A stretch of 64,000 bases of DNA, from assembly GCA_036946405.1 (NCBI GenBank), contig JAQIJC010000001.1, forward strand, positions 813,001 through 877,000, in the 5' to 3' direction. Source of the DNA: Sphingomonas phyllosphaerae (GTDB lineage Bacteria > Pseudomonadota > Alphaproteobacteria > Sphingomonadales > Sphingomonadaceae). Position 1 is the first letter of the stretch. Every line of letters begins with the position of its first letter. The position numbers were made by a program, and so were the translations under genes. Below are positions 18,673 through 27,425 of this stretch, in pieces. The notes under the pieces are model-generated. The model saw nothing but the letters and a program-made list of their open reading frames with translations. It was not told where the DNA came from and did no database searches.

Positions 18673-19143
18673 TTACCGGGCGGCGCATCCCAGTTGCGCG
18701 GCGTCGATCGCGGTCGCCGCTCCTGCCAGCGGGTAGGTGTCGCTTAGCCCCCGCCCGCCCGCGTCGAGCGTGGTGAGCGTCATCGCCGTCGCGCCACGCA
18801 TCGCGCCGACGATCGCGCGGTCGGTGTCGGCATCGGCGGCGCGGGCGAACGTGCGGTCGCCGACCAGCGCGAATCGCCGCTCGCCGATCGCCAGCGTCAG
18901 CGGCGCGCCCTCCCCGCGCGACCGGGTCAGGCGGAAACGTACCGAGGGCGCGCGAGTGGCGCCCTGACGCGTCGCGACCAGCGCGAAGCCGCCGCGGCGA
19001 TCGGTAGTGCCGTCGCGCCGCAACGGTTGCGCGACCGCGAAACAATGCGGCCCCGGCGTCTCGCGCAATGCTGCCCAGCGTTGCCACACGCCGAGCGGCT
19101 CGCGCAGGACGGCGGCGGAGAGCAGGGCGAACAGGACCGACAC
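18673..19143 (-). CDS. IalB-like (invasion-associated locus B family) exported protein
   Basis: About 156 residues from GTG 19143, with a hydrophobic N-terminus ([17 protein letters not shown]) that may be a signal peptide, then [22 protein letters not shown], which resembles the W-x3-C core of IalB-domain proteins. The C-terminus ends in GCAAR after an alternating beta-like region. The domain is common in alphaproteobacteria and its function is poorly known. An upstream TTG (19179) would add 12 residues. It diverges from the outer-membrane protein gene and precedes rlmN by 38 bases. Confidence 0.65.
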   Translation of the reverse strand: MSVLFALLSAAVLREPLGVWQRWAALRETPGPHCFAVAQPLRRDGTTDRRGGFALVATRQGATRAPSVRFRLTRSRGEGAPLTLAIGERRFALVGDRTFARAADADTDRAIVGAMRGATAMTLTTLDAGGRGLSDTYPLAGAATAIDAAQLGCAAR

Positions 19144-19278
19144 CGCTTTGCCTGTCGCGTCACTGTGGCCGAAAGGCAACGCGAAATGCTGTTTATGTCA
19201 GGTTCATGCAACGATGGTGCAGCCGCGTATTTGTCCCTCCACGCCTTGCGTTTCGAGGCGAGTGAAATGGAGTGAGAC

Positions 19279-19905
19279 ATGCGTAAGCTTGCAATGGCGA
19301 TCCCGGCGACGGTGATGGCGATCGCGGTGGCGACCCCGGCGACGGCGCAAGGGGGCGCGCAGGACGGTCCGTTCGCGGGTGGCCGCGTCGAGGTGCTGGC
19401 CGGCTACGACAACGTGCAGGACGGCGGCGATGGCGATTCGGAAGGGCAGCAGGGCTTCGGCTATGGCGGCCGGATCGGCTACGACTTCCAGCGCGGCAAC
19501 ATCGTCTACGGCATTGACGGCGAATATACCGACGCGACCACGAAGACGCGCAGCTACAATGCGTTGACCGCGGGCGATCGCTTCTCGGTCGAGGCGGGGC
19601 GCGATCTCTATGTCGGCGGGCGGCTCGGCTATGTGATCTCGCCGCAGGCGATGATCTACGGCAAGGGCGGCTATACCAACGCGCGTGTCGAGAACCGCTA
19701 TCAGGCGACCACCACCTCGGAGAACGAGCTGATCGACAAGACCAATCTGGGCGGCTTCCGTCTCGGCGCCGGGCTTGAGTACAAGCTGACGCCGACCTCG
19801 TTCGTCACTGCCGAATACCGCTATTCGCATTACGGCGACATCGATGGCTATGACATCGACCTCGATCGCCACCAGTTGATGGCGGGTCTGGGTATCCGCT
19901 TCTGA
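19279..19905 (+). CDS. Outer membrane beta-barrel protein
   Basis: 208-residue protein with a signal peptide (1-23, ending ATPATAQ) and an eight-stranded-barrel-like domain (PF13505 type). Alternating aromatic/glycine strands are visible: VEVLAGYDNVQDGG, GFGYGGRIGYDFQ, YVGGRLGYVISPQ, IYGKGGYTNARV, GGFRLGAGLEYKL, SFVTAEYRYSHYG. It ends in LMAGLGIRF, whose terminal Phe is the BAM-recognition signature. It stands alone between a divergent gene and a strong terminator, so it is probably a separate, well-expressed transcript. Confidence 0.88.
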   Translation: MRKLAMAIPATVMAIAVATPATAQGGAQDGPFAGGRVEVLAGYDNVQDGGDGDSEGQQGFGYGGRIGYDFQRGNIVYGIDGEYTDATTKTRSYNALTAGDRFSVEAGRDLYVGGRLGYVISPQAMIYGKGGYTNARVENRYQATTTSENELIDKTNLGGFRLGAGLEYKLTPTSFVTAEYRYSHYGDIDGYDIDLDRHQLMAGLGIRF

Positions 19906-19927
19906 TTTCTCCACCATCGTGGAACAG

Positions 19928-19964
19928 GAAAGGGCTGGGGCGCTTGCTCCGGCCCTTTCTTTTT
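19928..19964 (+). terminator. Rho-independent terminator after the outer membrane protein gene
   Basis: A long GC-rich stem (GAAAGGGCTGGGGCG paired with CTCCGGCCCTTTC, with small mismatches) around a CTTG loop is followed by a run of T ending at 19964. This is the most canonical terminator in the window. It isolates the barrel gene from dnaN. Confidence 0.85.
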
Positions 19965-20024
19965 GGCTAGGGAGAATCGGCCAATTGCCCCTGGTGAGTG
20001 ACCTGCGGGCCGGGGGAAGTGACG

Positions 20025-21128
20025 ATGAAGGCGACGATCGAACGCGCGACGCTGCTGAAGGGGCTGAGCCACGTCCAGTCGGTGGTGGAGCGGCGCAACA
20101 CCATCCCGATCCTGTCGAATGTGCTGCTGGAGGCGACCGGCGAGGGGCAGCTGCGGCTGATGGCGACCGACCTCGATCTGCAGATCAACGAGAGCGTCGC
20201 CGCCGCGGTCGACCAGCCGGGTGCAACCACCGTATCCGCGCACACCCTGTTCGATATCGCGCGCAAGCTGCCCGAGGGCGCGCAGGTCTCGCTGACCGCC
20301 GCTGAGGGGCGGATGACGATCGTCGCCGGGCGCGCGCGCTTTTCGCTCGGGACGTTGCCGCGCGACGATTTCCCGGTGATCGCCGAGGGTGAGCTGCCGA
20401 CGCAGTTCGAGCTGCCCGCCGAGACGCTCAAGCAGATCATCGACAAGACGCGTTTTGCGATCTCGACCGAGGAAACGCGTTATTATCTCAACGGCATCTT
20501 CCTGCATGTCGCCGAGGGTGTGCTGAAGGCCGCTGCGACCGATGGCCATCGCCTCGCGCGCGTGACGGTCGACCAGCCCGAGGGCGCGGCGGGGATGCCG
20601 GACGTGATCGTACCGCGCAAGTGCATCGCCGAGCTGCGCAAGCTGCTCGACGAGGTCGATGGCTCGGTCGGGGTGTCGCTGTCGGGAACCAAGATCCGCT
20701 TCGACCTGGGGCAGGCGATCCTGACCTCGAAGCTGATCGATGGCACCTTCCCCGATTACAGCCGCGTCATTCCGACCGGGAACGACAAGATCCTCAAGCT
20801 CGATCCGAAGAGCTTCATGCAGGGCGTCGACCGCGTCTCGACGATCGCCACCGAGAAGACCCGCGCGGTGAAGATGGCGCTTGATCGCGACAAGATCACG
20901 CTGTCGGTCACCAGTCCCGAGAATGGCACCGCCGCCGAGGAAGTGCCGGGCGAATATGCCGCGACGCCGTTCGAGATCGGCTTCAACAGCCGCTATCTTA
21001 TGGACATCCTCGGCCAGATCGGGACGGACCAGGTCGAGGTCCACCTCGCCGATGCCGCCGCACCGACGCTGATCCGCGAAAACGACAAGAGCCCGGCGCT
21101 GTACGTGCTGATGCCGATGCGGGTTTGA
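20025..21128 (+). CDS. dnaN: DNA polymerase III subunit beta (sliding clamp)
   Basis: 367-residue clamp that encircles DNA and tethers the replicative polymerase. The N-terminal domain begins MKATIERATLLKGLSHVQSV and VVERRNTIPILSNVLLEA. Three repeated clamp domains are apparent in the length and beta pattern, and the protein ends in the usual LYVLMPMRV, the pocket-forming C-terminus. The ATG at 20025 has GGGGGAAG upstream. dnaA and recF are not next to it, so this is not the common dnaA-dnaN arrangement and does not by itself mark an origin. Confidence 0.97.
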   Translation: MKATIERATLLKGLSHVQSVVERRNTIPILSNVLLEATGEGQLRLMATDLDLQINESVAAAVDQPGATTVSAHTLFDIARKLPEGAQVSLTAAEGRMTIVAGRARFSLGTLPRDDFPVIAEGELPTQFELPAETLKQIIDKTRFAISTEETRYYLNGIFLHVAEGVLKAAATDGHRLARVTVDQPEGAAGMPDVIVPRKCIAELRKLLDEVDGSVGVSLSGTKIRFDLGQAILTSKLIDGTFPDYSRVIPTGNDKILKLDPKSFMQGVDRVSTIATEKTRAVKMALDRDKITLSVTSPENGTAAEEVPGEYAATPFEIGFNSRYLMDILGQIGTDQVEVHLADAAAPTLIRENDKSPALYVLMPMRV

Positions 21129-21159
21129 TCAGTCGACGGGGGAGCATAGAAACTCCTCC

Positions 21160-21252
21160 GTCATTCCCGCGCAAGCGGGAACCCAGACGCGCAGGTTCTC
21201 GCGGGAGCCACCGGTGCCAGAGATTCTGGATTCCCGCCTGCGCGGGAATGAC
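21160..21252. repeat. Intergenic palindromic repeat, family A, copy 1
   Basis: Outer arms GTCATTCCCGCGCAAGCGGG and CCCGCCTGCGCGGGAATGAC enclose a 50-base core with CCAGACGCGCAGGTT and CAGAGATTCTGG. The copy at 59390-59483 shares the same arms and core words. It lies between the convergent dnaN and SDR genes, where it could act as a two-way terminator. Confidence 0.85.
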
Positions 21253-21260
21253 AAATCGGC

Positions 21261-22034
21261 TTACCGCCCCCGCATCATCGCGCGCAGCCGGCCGGGCATC
21301 CAGCGTGCCGCGAACGTCATTCGTTCGGCGGTCTTGCCGACCACCGTATGCACGCGGTCGCCATGCACCGCGGCCCATGCCTTTTCGGCGACCGTCTCGA
21401 CCGGCGTGAATTCCATCTTGCGGCGGACGACCAGATCGCGCGCGGTATATTTCGTACCAGGGATCGGCGCCGACAGCAGGTTGGTGTCGATGAAGCTCGG
21501 CATCAGCGAGCGGACGCGGATACCCTCCGGGGCCCATTCGCCGTCGAGCGCTTCGGTCAGTCCACGCACCGCGAACTTGGTCGCCGAATAGATCGCCAGC
21601 CCCGCCGAACCGTAGATCGCAGAGGCCGAGGCGGTGTTGAGCAGGCACGCGCCGGGGGTCGCCTTGAGATACGGATAGGCCATGCGCGCGCCATAGGTCA
21701 GCCCGCGGAAGTTGACGTCAATTACACGGTCGATCGCGTCGAGGCCGATCTCCCCGAACGGCCCGCCCGCCGCGATCCCGGCATTGTTGAACAGCACGTC
21801 GAGCCGCCCGTCGCTGACGCGTGCGAAATCGGCGAGCACCTCTTCCCATTCCGACGGGTCGCGCACGTCCATGACGTGTGTGCTGGTGCGCTCCGCGGGC
21901 AGCAGCGCGGCGGTGTCGCGCAGGCCCTGCGCGTCGATATCGGCCAGCCCGATCCGCCAGCCGCGCGCGCTGAACAATTGCGCCACCGCGCGCCCGATGC
22001 CCGAGCCGCCGCCCGTGACCAGCATCGCCTTCAT
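21261..22034 (-). CDS. Short-chain dehydrogenase/reductase
   Basis: 257-residue classical SDR, an NAD(P)-dependent oxidoreductase. The cofactor loop is TGGGSGIGRAV at the N-terminus. NNAG is present in DVLFNNAGIAAGG; catalytic residues are Ser in NTASASAIYG and the Tyr-Lys pair in YSATKFAVRGL. Asp in LADIDAQG after the second strand suggests NAD(H) preference. The substrate cannot be predicted. It diverges from the ABC importer genes, with 58 bases between starts, and its 3' end abuts repeat A1. Confidence 0.92.
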   Translation of the reverse strand: MKAMLVTGGGSGIGRAVAQLFSARGWRIGLADIDAQGLRDTAALLPAERTSTHVMDVRDPSEWEEVLADFARVSDGRLDVLFNNAGIAAGGPFGEIGLDAIDRVIDVNFRGLTYGARMAYPYLKATPGACLLNTASASAIYGSAGLAIYSATKFAVRGLTEALDGEWAPEGIRVRSLMPSFIDTNLLSAPIPGTKYTARDLVVRRKMEFTPVETVAEKAWAAVHGDRVHTVVGKTAERMTFAARWMPGRLRAMMRGR

Positions 22035-22092
22035 CCCGCTCTCCCGCGTTAATGCTTGTTACTCCTGCACGCTTCCCGCATCACCGGCGGCG

Positions 22093-22860
22093 ATGCCAGC
22101 ACTTTCGTCCGGACCGGCGGTCGCCTTCGAGCAGGTCGGCAAACACTATGACGACGCCGCCGCGATCGACGGCGTCTCGCTGACGATCGCGGCCGGGTCC
22201 TTCGTCGCGCTGGTCGGGGCGTCCGGCTCGGGCAAGTCGACCTTGCTGAAGACAATCAACCGGCTGGTGACGCCCGATCATGGCCGCGTGCTGCTCGACG
22301 GGCGCGATGTCGCCGATGAGCCCGCGCCGGCGCTGCGGCGGCGGATCGGTTATGTGTTTCAGGACATCGGCTTGTTCCCGCACCTGAGCGTCGCGGAGAA
22401 TATCGCGCTGCCGCTGCGGCTGGCGGGCACGCCGGACCCAGCGCGCGCCGGGGCGATGCTCGACCTGGTGGAACTGCCGCGGACCTTCGCGACAAGGATG
22501 CCGGCCGAGCTGTCGGGCGGGCAGCGCCAGCGTGTCGGCGTTGCACGCGCGCTGGTGGCGCGGCCGGGGCTGCTGCTGATGGACGAGCCGTTCGGCGCGC
22601 TCGATCCCGTGACGCGCGAGTCGCTGGCGTCGGCAGTGCGGCGCCTGCATGATGAGCTGGCGCTGACGACGATCATGGTGACGCACGACATGGCCGAGGC
22701 GCTGCTGCTCGCCGACCGCGTCATCGTGATGGCGGCGGGGCATGTGGTCGCCGACGAGGTGCCCGCCGCTTTGCTGCGCGGCGCGGGCGGTGCGGCGGCG
22801 CAGGCGCTGGTGGCGGTGCCGCGTGCGCAGGCGACGCGGCTGGCGGCGCTGTCGACATGA
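22093..22860 (+). CDS. ABC transporter ATP-binding protein, glycine betaine/choline type
   Basis: 255-residue ATPase. Walker A is GASGSGKST (42-50), the signature motif is LSGGQRQRVGVARAL, Walker B is LLLMDEPFGALD, and the switch His is in VTHDMAEALLLADR. The IGYVFQDIGLFPHLSV segment is typical of the OpuA/OpuBA/ProV group of osmoprotectant importers, although the C-terminal CBS domains of ProV are absent. It overlaps the permease/binding-protein gene by four bases (ATGA), forming a two-gene importer. Confidence 0.9.
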   Translation: MPALSSGPAVAFEQVGKHYDDAAAIDGVSLTIAAGSFVALVGASGSGKSTLLKTINRLVTPDHGRVLLDGRDVADEPAPALRRRIGYVFQDIGLFPHLSVAENIALPLRLAGTPDPARAGAMLDLVELPRTFATRMPAELSGGQRQRVGVARALVARPGLLLMDEPFGALDPVTRESLASAVRRLHDELALTTIMVTHDMAEALLLADRVIVMAAGHVVADEVPAALLRGAGGAAAQALVAVPRAQATRLAALST

Positions 22861-24371
22861 ACGATGCCCTGGCCCGCGTGCCGGCGCTTGCCGCGCAGCA
22901 TCTGTTGCTTGCGATGGCGGCGCTGGCGCTGGCGCTGGTGATCGGCGTGCCGATCGCGATCCGCGCCGCGCGGGCGTCGCGGCTGGCGGGTGTGGTGCTG
23001 GGTTTCGCGAGCCTCGTTCAGACGATCCCGAGCCTTGCGCTGCTCGCGCTCTTCTATCCGGTGTTGCTGTGGATCGGACATGGCGTGCCGGCGCTCGGGT
23101 TTCTGCCCGCGCTGCTGGCGCTGACGCTCTATGCGCTGCTGCCGATCGCGCGGAACATCGTCACGGGATTGCGCGGGCTCGACCCGGCGGTGCTGGAGGC
23201 GGCGGACGGGATCGGGATGACGCGGGGGCAGAAGCTGCGGCTGGTCGAGCTGCCGCTGGTGCTGCCGATTGCGATGGCGGGGGTGCGCACGGCGGCGGTG
23301 TGGACGATCGGCGCGGCGACGTTATCGACCACCGTGGGGCAGCCGAGCCTGGGCGATCTGATCTTTGCGGGGCTCCAGACGCAGGCGTGGACGCTGGTGA
23401 TCGCGGGGTGCGTCGGTGCGGCGGGGCTCGCTTTGGGGGTCGACTTTCTGCTCGCGGTCGCGGAGCGGGCAGCCGGCGCGCGGCGGTGGCGGCGTGCCGG
23501 TGTGGCTTTGGTGCTGCTTCTGGTGGCCACGGTTGCCGCTGCGAGCCCGATGTGGCGCGGTGGAGGCGAGCGGCATGTCGTCGTGGGCGCAAAAAATTTT
23601 TCGGAACAATATATTCTGGCGCGATTGATCGGCGATCGGCTCACGAAAGCCGGCTATCGGGTCAGTTATCGTGACGGATTGGGCTCGGCGGTGGCAATCG
23701 GGGCAGTCGCGGGGGGCGAGATCGACGTCTATGTCGACTATGCGGGGACGCTCTGGACCGCGGAAATGCGCCGCACCGACACGCCGTCGCGCACCGAACA
23801 ACTGCGCGCGATCGCCGATTGGACGCAACAGTCGCGCGGGGTGACGTTGCTGGGCACATTGGGTTTCGAGAATGCCTATGCCTTCGCGATGCGCGGCGAC
23901 GATGCGGCGCGGCGGGGCGTGGCGACGCTCGACGATCTGGTGCGCGTCGCACCGCAATTGCGCTTCGGGGCCGACCTCGAATTTCTCGACCGGCCCGAAT
24001 GGGCGGCGATCCGGCGCGCCTATCCGCTGCGCTTCGCCAGCGCGACGCCGTACAGCCCGACCTTCATGTACCGGGCGCTGGAGAGCGGGCGCGCCGATGT
24101 CATCAGCGCCTTCTCGTCGGACGGGCGGATCGCCGCCGACCGGCTGACGGTGCTTGCCGATCCGCGCCGGGCGATCCCCGGCTATGACGCGATCGTGCTG
24201 GTCGCACCGGAGCATCGCAAGGACGCGCGATTCCTCGACGCGTTGCGGCCGCTGATCGGGCGAATCCCGGTCGCGGCGATGCGCGAGGCGAATTACCGGG
24301 TCGACCGGGATCGCGACAAGCAGAGCCCGGAAGCGGCCGCGCGGTGGCTGGCGGGACGGATCGGATTGTGA
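22857..24371 (+). CDS. Fused ABC permease and substrate-binding protein, glycine betaine/choline/carnitine type
   Basis: 504-residue fusion. Residues 1-235 are a BPD-type permease with about six helices and the EAA-like loop LEAADGIGMTRGQKLRLVELP. After a last membrane helix (VALVLLLVATVAAASPMW) comes an OpuAC-type binding domain from about residue 242: VVVGAKNFSEQYILARLIGD, DVYVDYAGTLWTAE, LGFENAYAFAMRG and PAYSPTFMYRA-like segments. The solute site would be tethered to the outer face of the membrane. With the upstream ATPase it forms a complete importer for quaternary-ammonium osmoprotectants or a related compound. Confidence 0.92.
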   Translation: MNDALARVPALAAQHLLLAMAALALALVIGVPIAIRAARASRLAGVVLGFASLVQTIPSLALLALFYPVLLWIGHGVPALGFLPALLALTLYALLPIARNIVTGLRGLDPAVLEAADGIGMTRGQKLRLVELPLVLPIAMAGVRTAAVWTIGAATLSTTVGQPSLGDLIFAGLQTQAWTLVIAGCVGAAGLALGVDFLLAVAERAAGARRWRRAGVALVLLLVATVAAASPMWRGGGERHVVVGAKNFSEQYILARLIGDRLTKAGYRVSYRDGLGSAVAIGAVAGGEIDVYVDYAGTLWTAEMRRTDTPSRTEQLRAIADWTQQSRGVTLLGTLGFENAYAFAMRGDDAARRGVATLDDLVRVAPQLRFGADLEFLDRPEWAAIRRAYPLRFASATPYSPTFMYRALESGRADVISAFSSDGRIAADRLTVLADPRRAIPGYDAIVLVAPEHRKDARFLDALRPLIGRIPVAAMREANYRVDRDRDKQSPEAAARWLAGRIGL

Positions 24372-24426
24372 GGGACACGGTTGGCGACGGTTTTCGGGGC
24401 GGCCGACCGTGACACTCTACAGACAT

Positions 24427-24450
24427 GGGCCCCTGCCTCCGCAGGGGCGA
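24427..24450. repeat. Half of an intergenic palindrome
   Basis: The short hairpin GGGCCCCTGCCTCCGCAGGGGC lies between the convergent ABC and TonB-receptor genes. It resembles a single arm of the larger family A/E elements, so it may be a remnant, and could serve as a weak terminator for either side. Confidence 0.45.
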
Positions 24451-24457
24451 CGGGGCG

Positions 24458-27220
24458 TCAGAAGAACAGTTTGCGGAACGAGACGCGGATCGTGCGGCCG
24501 ACCGGGTCGAGATAGTCGGGCTGGAAGCCGATCGGCACTTCGCCATTCTGGTCGCGGACGTCACGACGGGTGTTGAAGAGATTGTCGAATTGGATGCTGA
24601 CCCGCGCGCCGCGCATCCATGGGTGCGCGCGCACCCAGTCGATGTTGCCGCCGAGGTCCGCGAACAGCCGCAGGTTGGCGGTGGCGAGCCCGCCGAATTC
24701 GAGCGTCTCCGGCGCGCCGGCGGTGCCACCGTTGACGCGCGTGCCGCTCTGGTAATTGACCGACAACCGTGCGCCGAGCCCGTTGTTGGTATAGCCGGCC
24801 TGTCCCTCCAGCTCGTGCCGGGCCTGCCCGCCGGCCGCGCCGATCGCGTCGCCGTTGAGCAAGTCGAGGACGCGCCCGCCGTCGGCGATCGTCACGCGCT
24901 CGGTGAGGTGCCAGGTGTGATAGAGCGCGAACTGGACGCGCCCGCCGGCCTGACCGCCCCCGCCGCCGCCACGCCCGCGGAAGCCGCCGCCGCCGCCGGG
25001 CGGGCCACCGGGTGCACCGCCGCCCGCGTCGGGGCGTCCGCCGTTCATCGCGCTGCCGTCCGGCCGGGCGCGGTCCTGTGGCGGGCGATCGGGGCGGCGT
25101 TCACCGCCCGGCGGGCGCAACCCTTCGAACGGATTCGGGCCGGTGCCGGCGCGGAACGCCTCGATCTTCTTCTGGAGTTCGGACTTGATGCGGAACGACA
25201 GGTTGACGCCGTAGCGGATCTGCGACGTCTCGCTGCGCGCGAAGTTGATCGGGCGCGAGTCGATCTGAAGCAGATTGCCGCCCGCATCGCGCGTGAAGCG
25301 ATCGGGGAAGGCGGCCTCGATCGCGGCGGTCGCGCTGGGGAAGGCGGCGATCGGATCGTCGGTGCTCTGTCGGGTGTAATCGGCGCGGAAGTTGATTTGC
25401 TGGGCGCTCCACGGCTTGATGTCGAGCCCGACCTTCAGAGCGTGGCGGTTGTCGGCGATCAGGTTCGGGTTGCCGCCGGTGATCGTGGTGACGGTGGCGG
25501 TGGTCCCGCGCACGTAATCGAACACGCGCACGCCGGGGGTGGTGACCGACGGATTGCCGAGCTGCTGCGCCGAGGGCGCTTCGTCCTGATCGGTGACCGA
25601 CGCGAGCAGCCTCACGCCCTCGATCGGCGTCCAGTTCGCGCCATAGCCGATCGTCCACAGCGTCCCGAAATCCGATACCTGATCGACCGCGAGATTGCCG
25701 TTGATCGACAGCCGGCCGAGCGTGCCGAGCACGCCCTGCGCCTTGTTGGCGATCGGCAAATCGAGGTTGATCTGCGCATTGGCGACGTCGCGCCCGATGT
25801 CGGCGGCGCTCGCCACGCCGCGGCGGAAGGAATCGCTGCTGAAGTCGCTGGTCGAGGCACCGACGCGGATGCTGGTGTTGGCATAGCCGGCGGGGAGCAG
25901 GAACAACGGGCCGGCGATCAGCGCGTCGAGCCCGGCGCTGGACGCGACCGAGCGGCCGCGATCCGCAGGCGACGCGCCGAGCGACAGTGGTCCATAGGGA
26001 TTGGCGAGCGGATCGAAGGCATCGATGCTCGCCTGCAACGCGCTGGCGTCGAGTCCGGTGGTGGTGACCGTGTTGCTTTCGTCGCGATCGACGTTACCGG
26101 TCAGCGACCAGCGCCATTGCCCGCGATCGCCGTTGAGCGTGCCGCCGAGATGAAGGTTGGTGGTTTCGGCGCGCTGCGTCAGCGCTGGCACGTCGTCGAA
26201 CGCGCGCGTCACGCGCACCGGCACCGCGAACGGCGAGAAGGGGCTGCCGACCGGCAAATCGAGATCGACCTCGGCCAGTCCGCGCAGCGCGCGCGTGACA
26301 TTGTGGTCGACGGTCGCGTTCAGCGACGCCGAGACGTTGCCGAAGATCGTCGTCGCATAGGTGCCGTTGGCGCTGACCGTACGCTGCTGCGGCAGGAGCG
26401 TGCGATACGCGCCCTGATCGGTGACGTTGCGGGTGGTGGTGAAGTCGCCGAGCAACGGCGCCTGCGTCGCGGCGAGCGCGGGGATGCCGAGCGTGGTGGC
26501 GTTGCCGAACAGCGGATCGATCGCGCCGCGGTTGAGCGACGAGACGTTGCCGCCGACCGCCGCGGCGTTGGGGGCCTGGATGATGTCGCGTTCGGACTCG
26601 GTCAGCGCGCCGGGACGGCTGTATTCGAGGTGCAGGTTGACGCGCTTGTCGCTGCGGATGCGGAGCAGGTCGAGTTCGGCACCCGGTGTGTTGCGCCCGC
26701 CCTCGGTCGCGACCCGGTCCTCGACCTCGGCGGTCACCGCCTTGAAGCGGCGGCGCAGCACGAAGTTCACGACGCGCTGGTCGGCGCGATAGCCGTATTT
26801 GAGCGCGATTTCTTCGGGCAGGATGTCGACGCGCTGGATCGCCTCGGTCGGGAGGTCGCGTATTTCCTGGAAGCCGGAGATGCGCCGCCCGTTGAGCAGT
26901 ACCACCGGCGCGCCGCCCGCGCCGCGCCCGGAGCGGGTCTGCGGCGACAGTTCGTTGAGCAATTCGGTGACCGAGCTGACGCCGTAGCTGCGGATGTCGG
27001 CGGGGGACAATTGCTCCTCGGGCGTGACGTCGCCGATCACCGCGCCGCGTTGCGCGCGGGAGCCGGTGACGACGATGTCCTCGCTGCTTTCTTCCTCGTT
27101 CTCGGGTTCCGGAGCGGGCGTCTGTGCGCCGGCCGGTGCAGGGGCGGGCGGCGTGGCGGGCTGCTGGGCATAGGCGGGCAGCGAAGCGGTGGAGGCCAGC
27201 AGAAGGAACGAGAGACGCAT
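24458..27220 (-). CDS. TonB-dependent outer membrane receptor
   Basis: 920-residue receptor. A signal peptide (1-19, ending AYAQQ) leads into a Pro/Ala linker, then the plug domain: EDIVVTGSRAQRG, TELLNELSPQTRSGRG, PVVLLNGRRISGF and QRVDILPEEIALKYGY. The rest is a 22-strand-type barrel ending in VSFRKLFF, with terminal Phe. A Gly/Pro/Arg-rich stretch near residues 697-760 interrupts the barrel region and must be an exposed loop. Ligand unknown. The upstream gap to the next gene on the left strand is about 80 bases with no clear regulator site. It converges with the ABC importer. Confidence 0.93.
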   Translation of the reverse strand: MRLSFLLLASTASLPAYAQQPATPPAPAPAGAQTPAPEPENEEESSEDIVVTGSRAQRGAVIGDVTPEEQLSPADIRSYGVSSVTELLNELSPQTRSGRGAGGAPVVLLNGRRISGFQEIRDLPTEAIQRVDILPEEIALKYGYRADQRVVNFVLRRRFKAVTAEVEDRVATEGGRNTPGAELDLLRIRSDKRVNLHLEYSRPGALTESERDIIQAPNAAAVGGNVSSLNRGAIDPLFGNATTLGIPALAATQAPLLGDFTTTRNVTDQGAYRTLLPQQRTVSANGTYATTIFGNVSASLNATVDHNVTRALRGLAEVDLDLPVGSPFSPFAVPVRVTRAFDDVPALTQRAETTNLHLGGTLNGDRGQWRWSLTGNVDRDESNTVTTTGLDASALQASIDAFDPLANPYGPLSLGASPADRGRSVASSAGLDALIAGPLFLLPAGYANTSIRVGASTSDFSSDSFRRGVASAADIGRDVANAQINLDLPIANKAQGVLGTLGRLSINGNLAVDQVSDFGTLWTIGYGANWTPIEGVRLLASVTDQDEAPSAQQLGNPSVTTPGVRVFDYVRGTTATVTTITGGNPNLIADNRHALKVGLDIKPWSAQQINFRADYTRQSTDDPIAAFPSATAAIEAAFPDRFTRDAGGNLLQIDSRPINFARSETSQIRYGVNLSFRIKSELQKKIEAFRAGTGPNPFEGLRPPGGERRPDRPPQDRARPDGSAMNGGRPDAGGGAPGGPPGGGGGFRGRGGGGGGQAGGRVQFALYHTWHLTERVTIADGGRVLDLLNGDAIGAAGGQARHELEGQAGYTNNGLGARLSVNYQSGTRVNGGTAGAPETLEFGGLATANLRLFADLGGNIDWVRAHPWMRGARVSIQFDNLFNTRRDVRDQNGEVPIGFQPDYLDPVGRTIRVSFRKLFF

Positions 27221-27302
27221 GTGTTACCCCAGCCGCTTGTGACGTTCGGCGGCAGTCGTGGCGCTAGCGGTGATTTGTCGCATAATTATGCCGGAAGATA
27301 CT

Positions 27303-27425
27303 CCCTCTCCCCGCCGGGGAGAGGGCTGGGGTGAGGGGCCGGGGTGAGGGGCCGGGGTCTCACCGAGCCGTACCTCTCTGCGAGGCACCGGCCCCTCACC
27401 CACCCCTCTCCCCGAGGGGAGAGGG
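27303..27425. repeat. Intergenic palindromic repeat, family C, copy 1
   Basis: Outer arms CCCTCTCCCCGCCGGGGAGAGGG and CCCTCTCCCCGAGGGGAGAGGG-like hairpins flank inner arms GGGGTGAGGGGCCGGGGT and CCGGCCCCTCACCC around CTCACCGAG and CCTCTCTGCGAGGC. The 62465-62575 copy has the same plan. In this copy GGGGTGAGGGGCC is duplicated. It ends exactly one base before the TAG stop of the molybdoenzyme gene. Confidence 0.88.

Noticed and set aside
20025..21128. Replication origin near dnaN
   Set aside because: dnaA, recF and a cluster of DnaA-box-like words were not seen around dnaN; the surrounding genes are unrelated.
24425..27334. A 969-codon open frame on the plus strand across the TonB receptor gene
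   Set aside because: It is the antisense shadow of the receptor: Arg/Asp/Ala-rich with no motif, while the minus strand gives a complete TonB receptor with signal peptide and terminal Phe. Long false frames are expected at this GC content.
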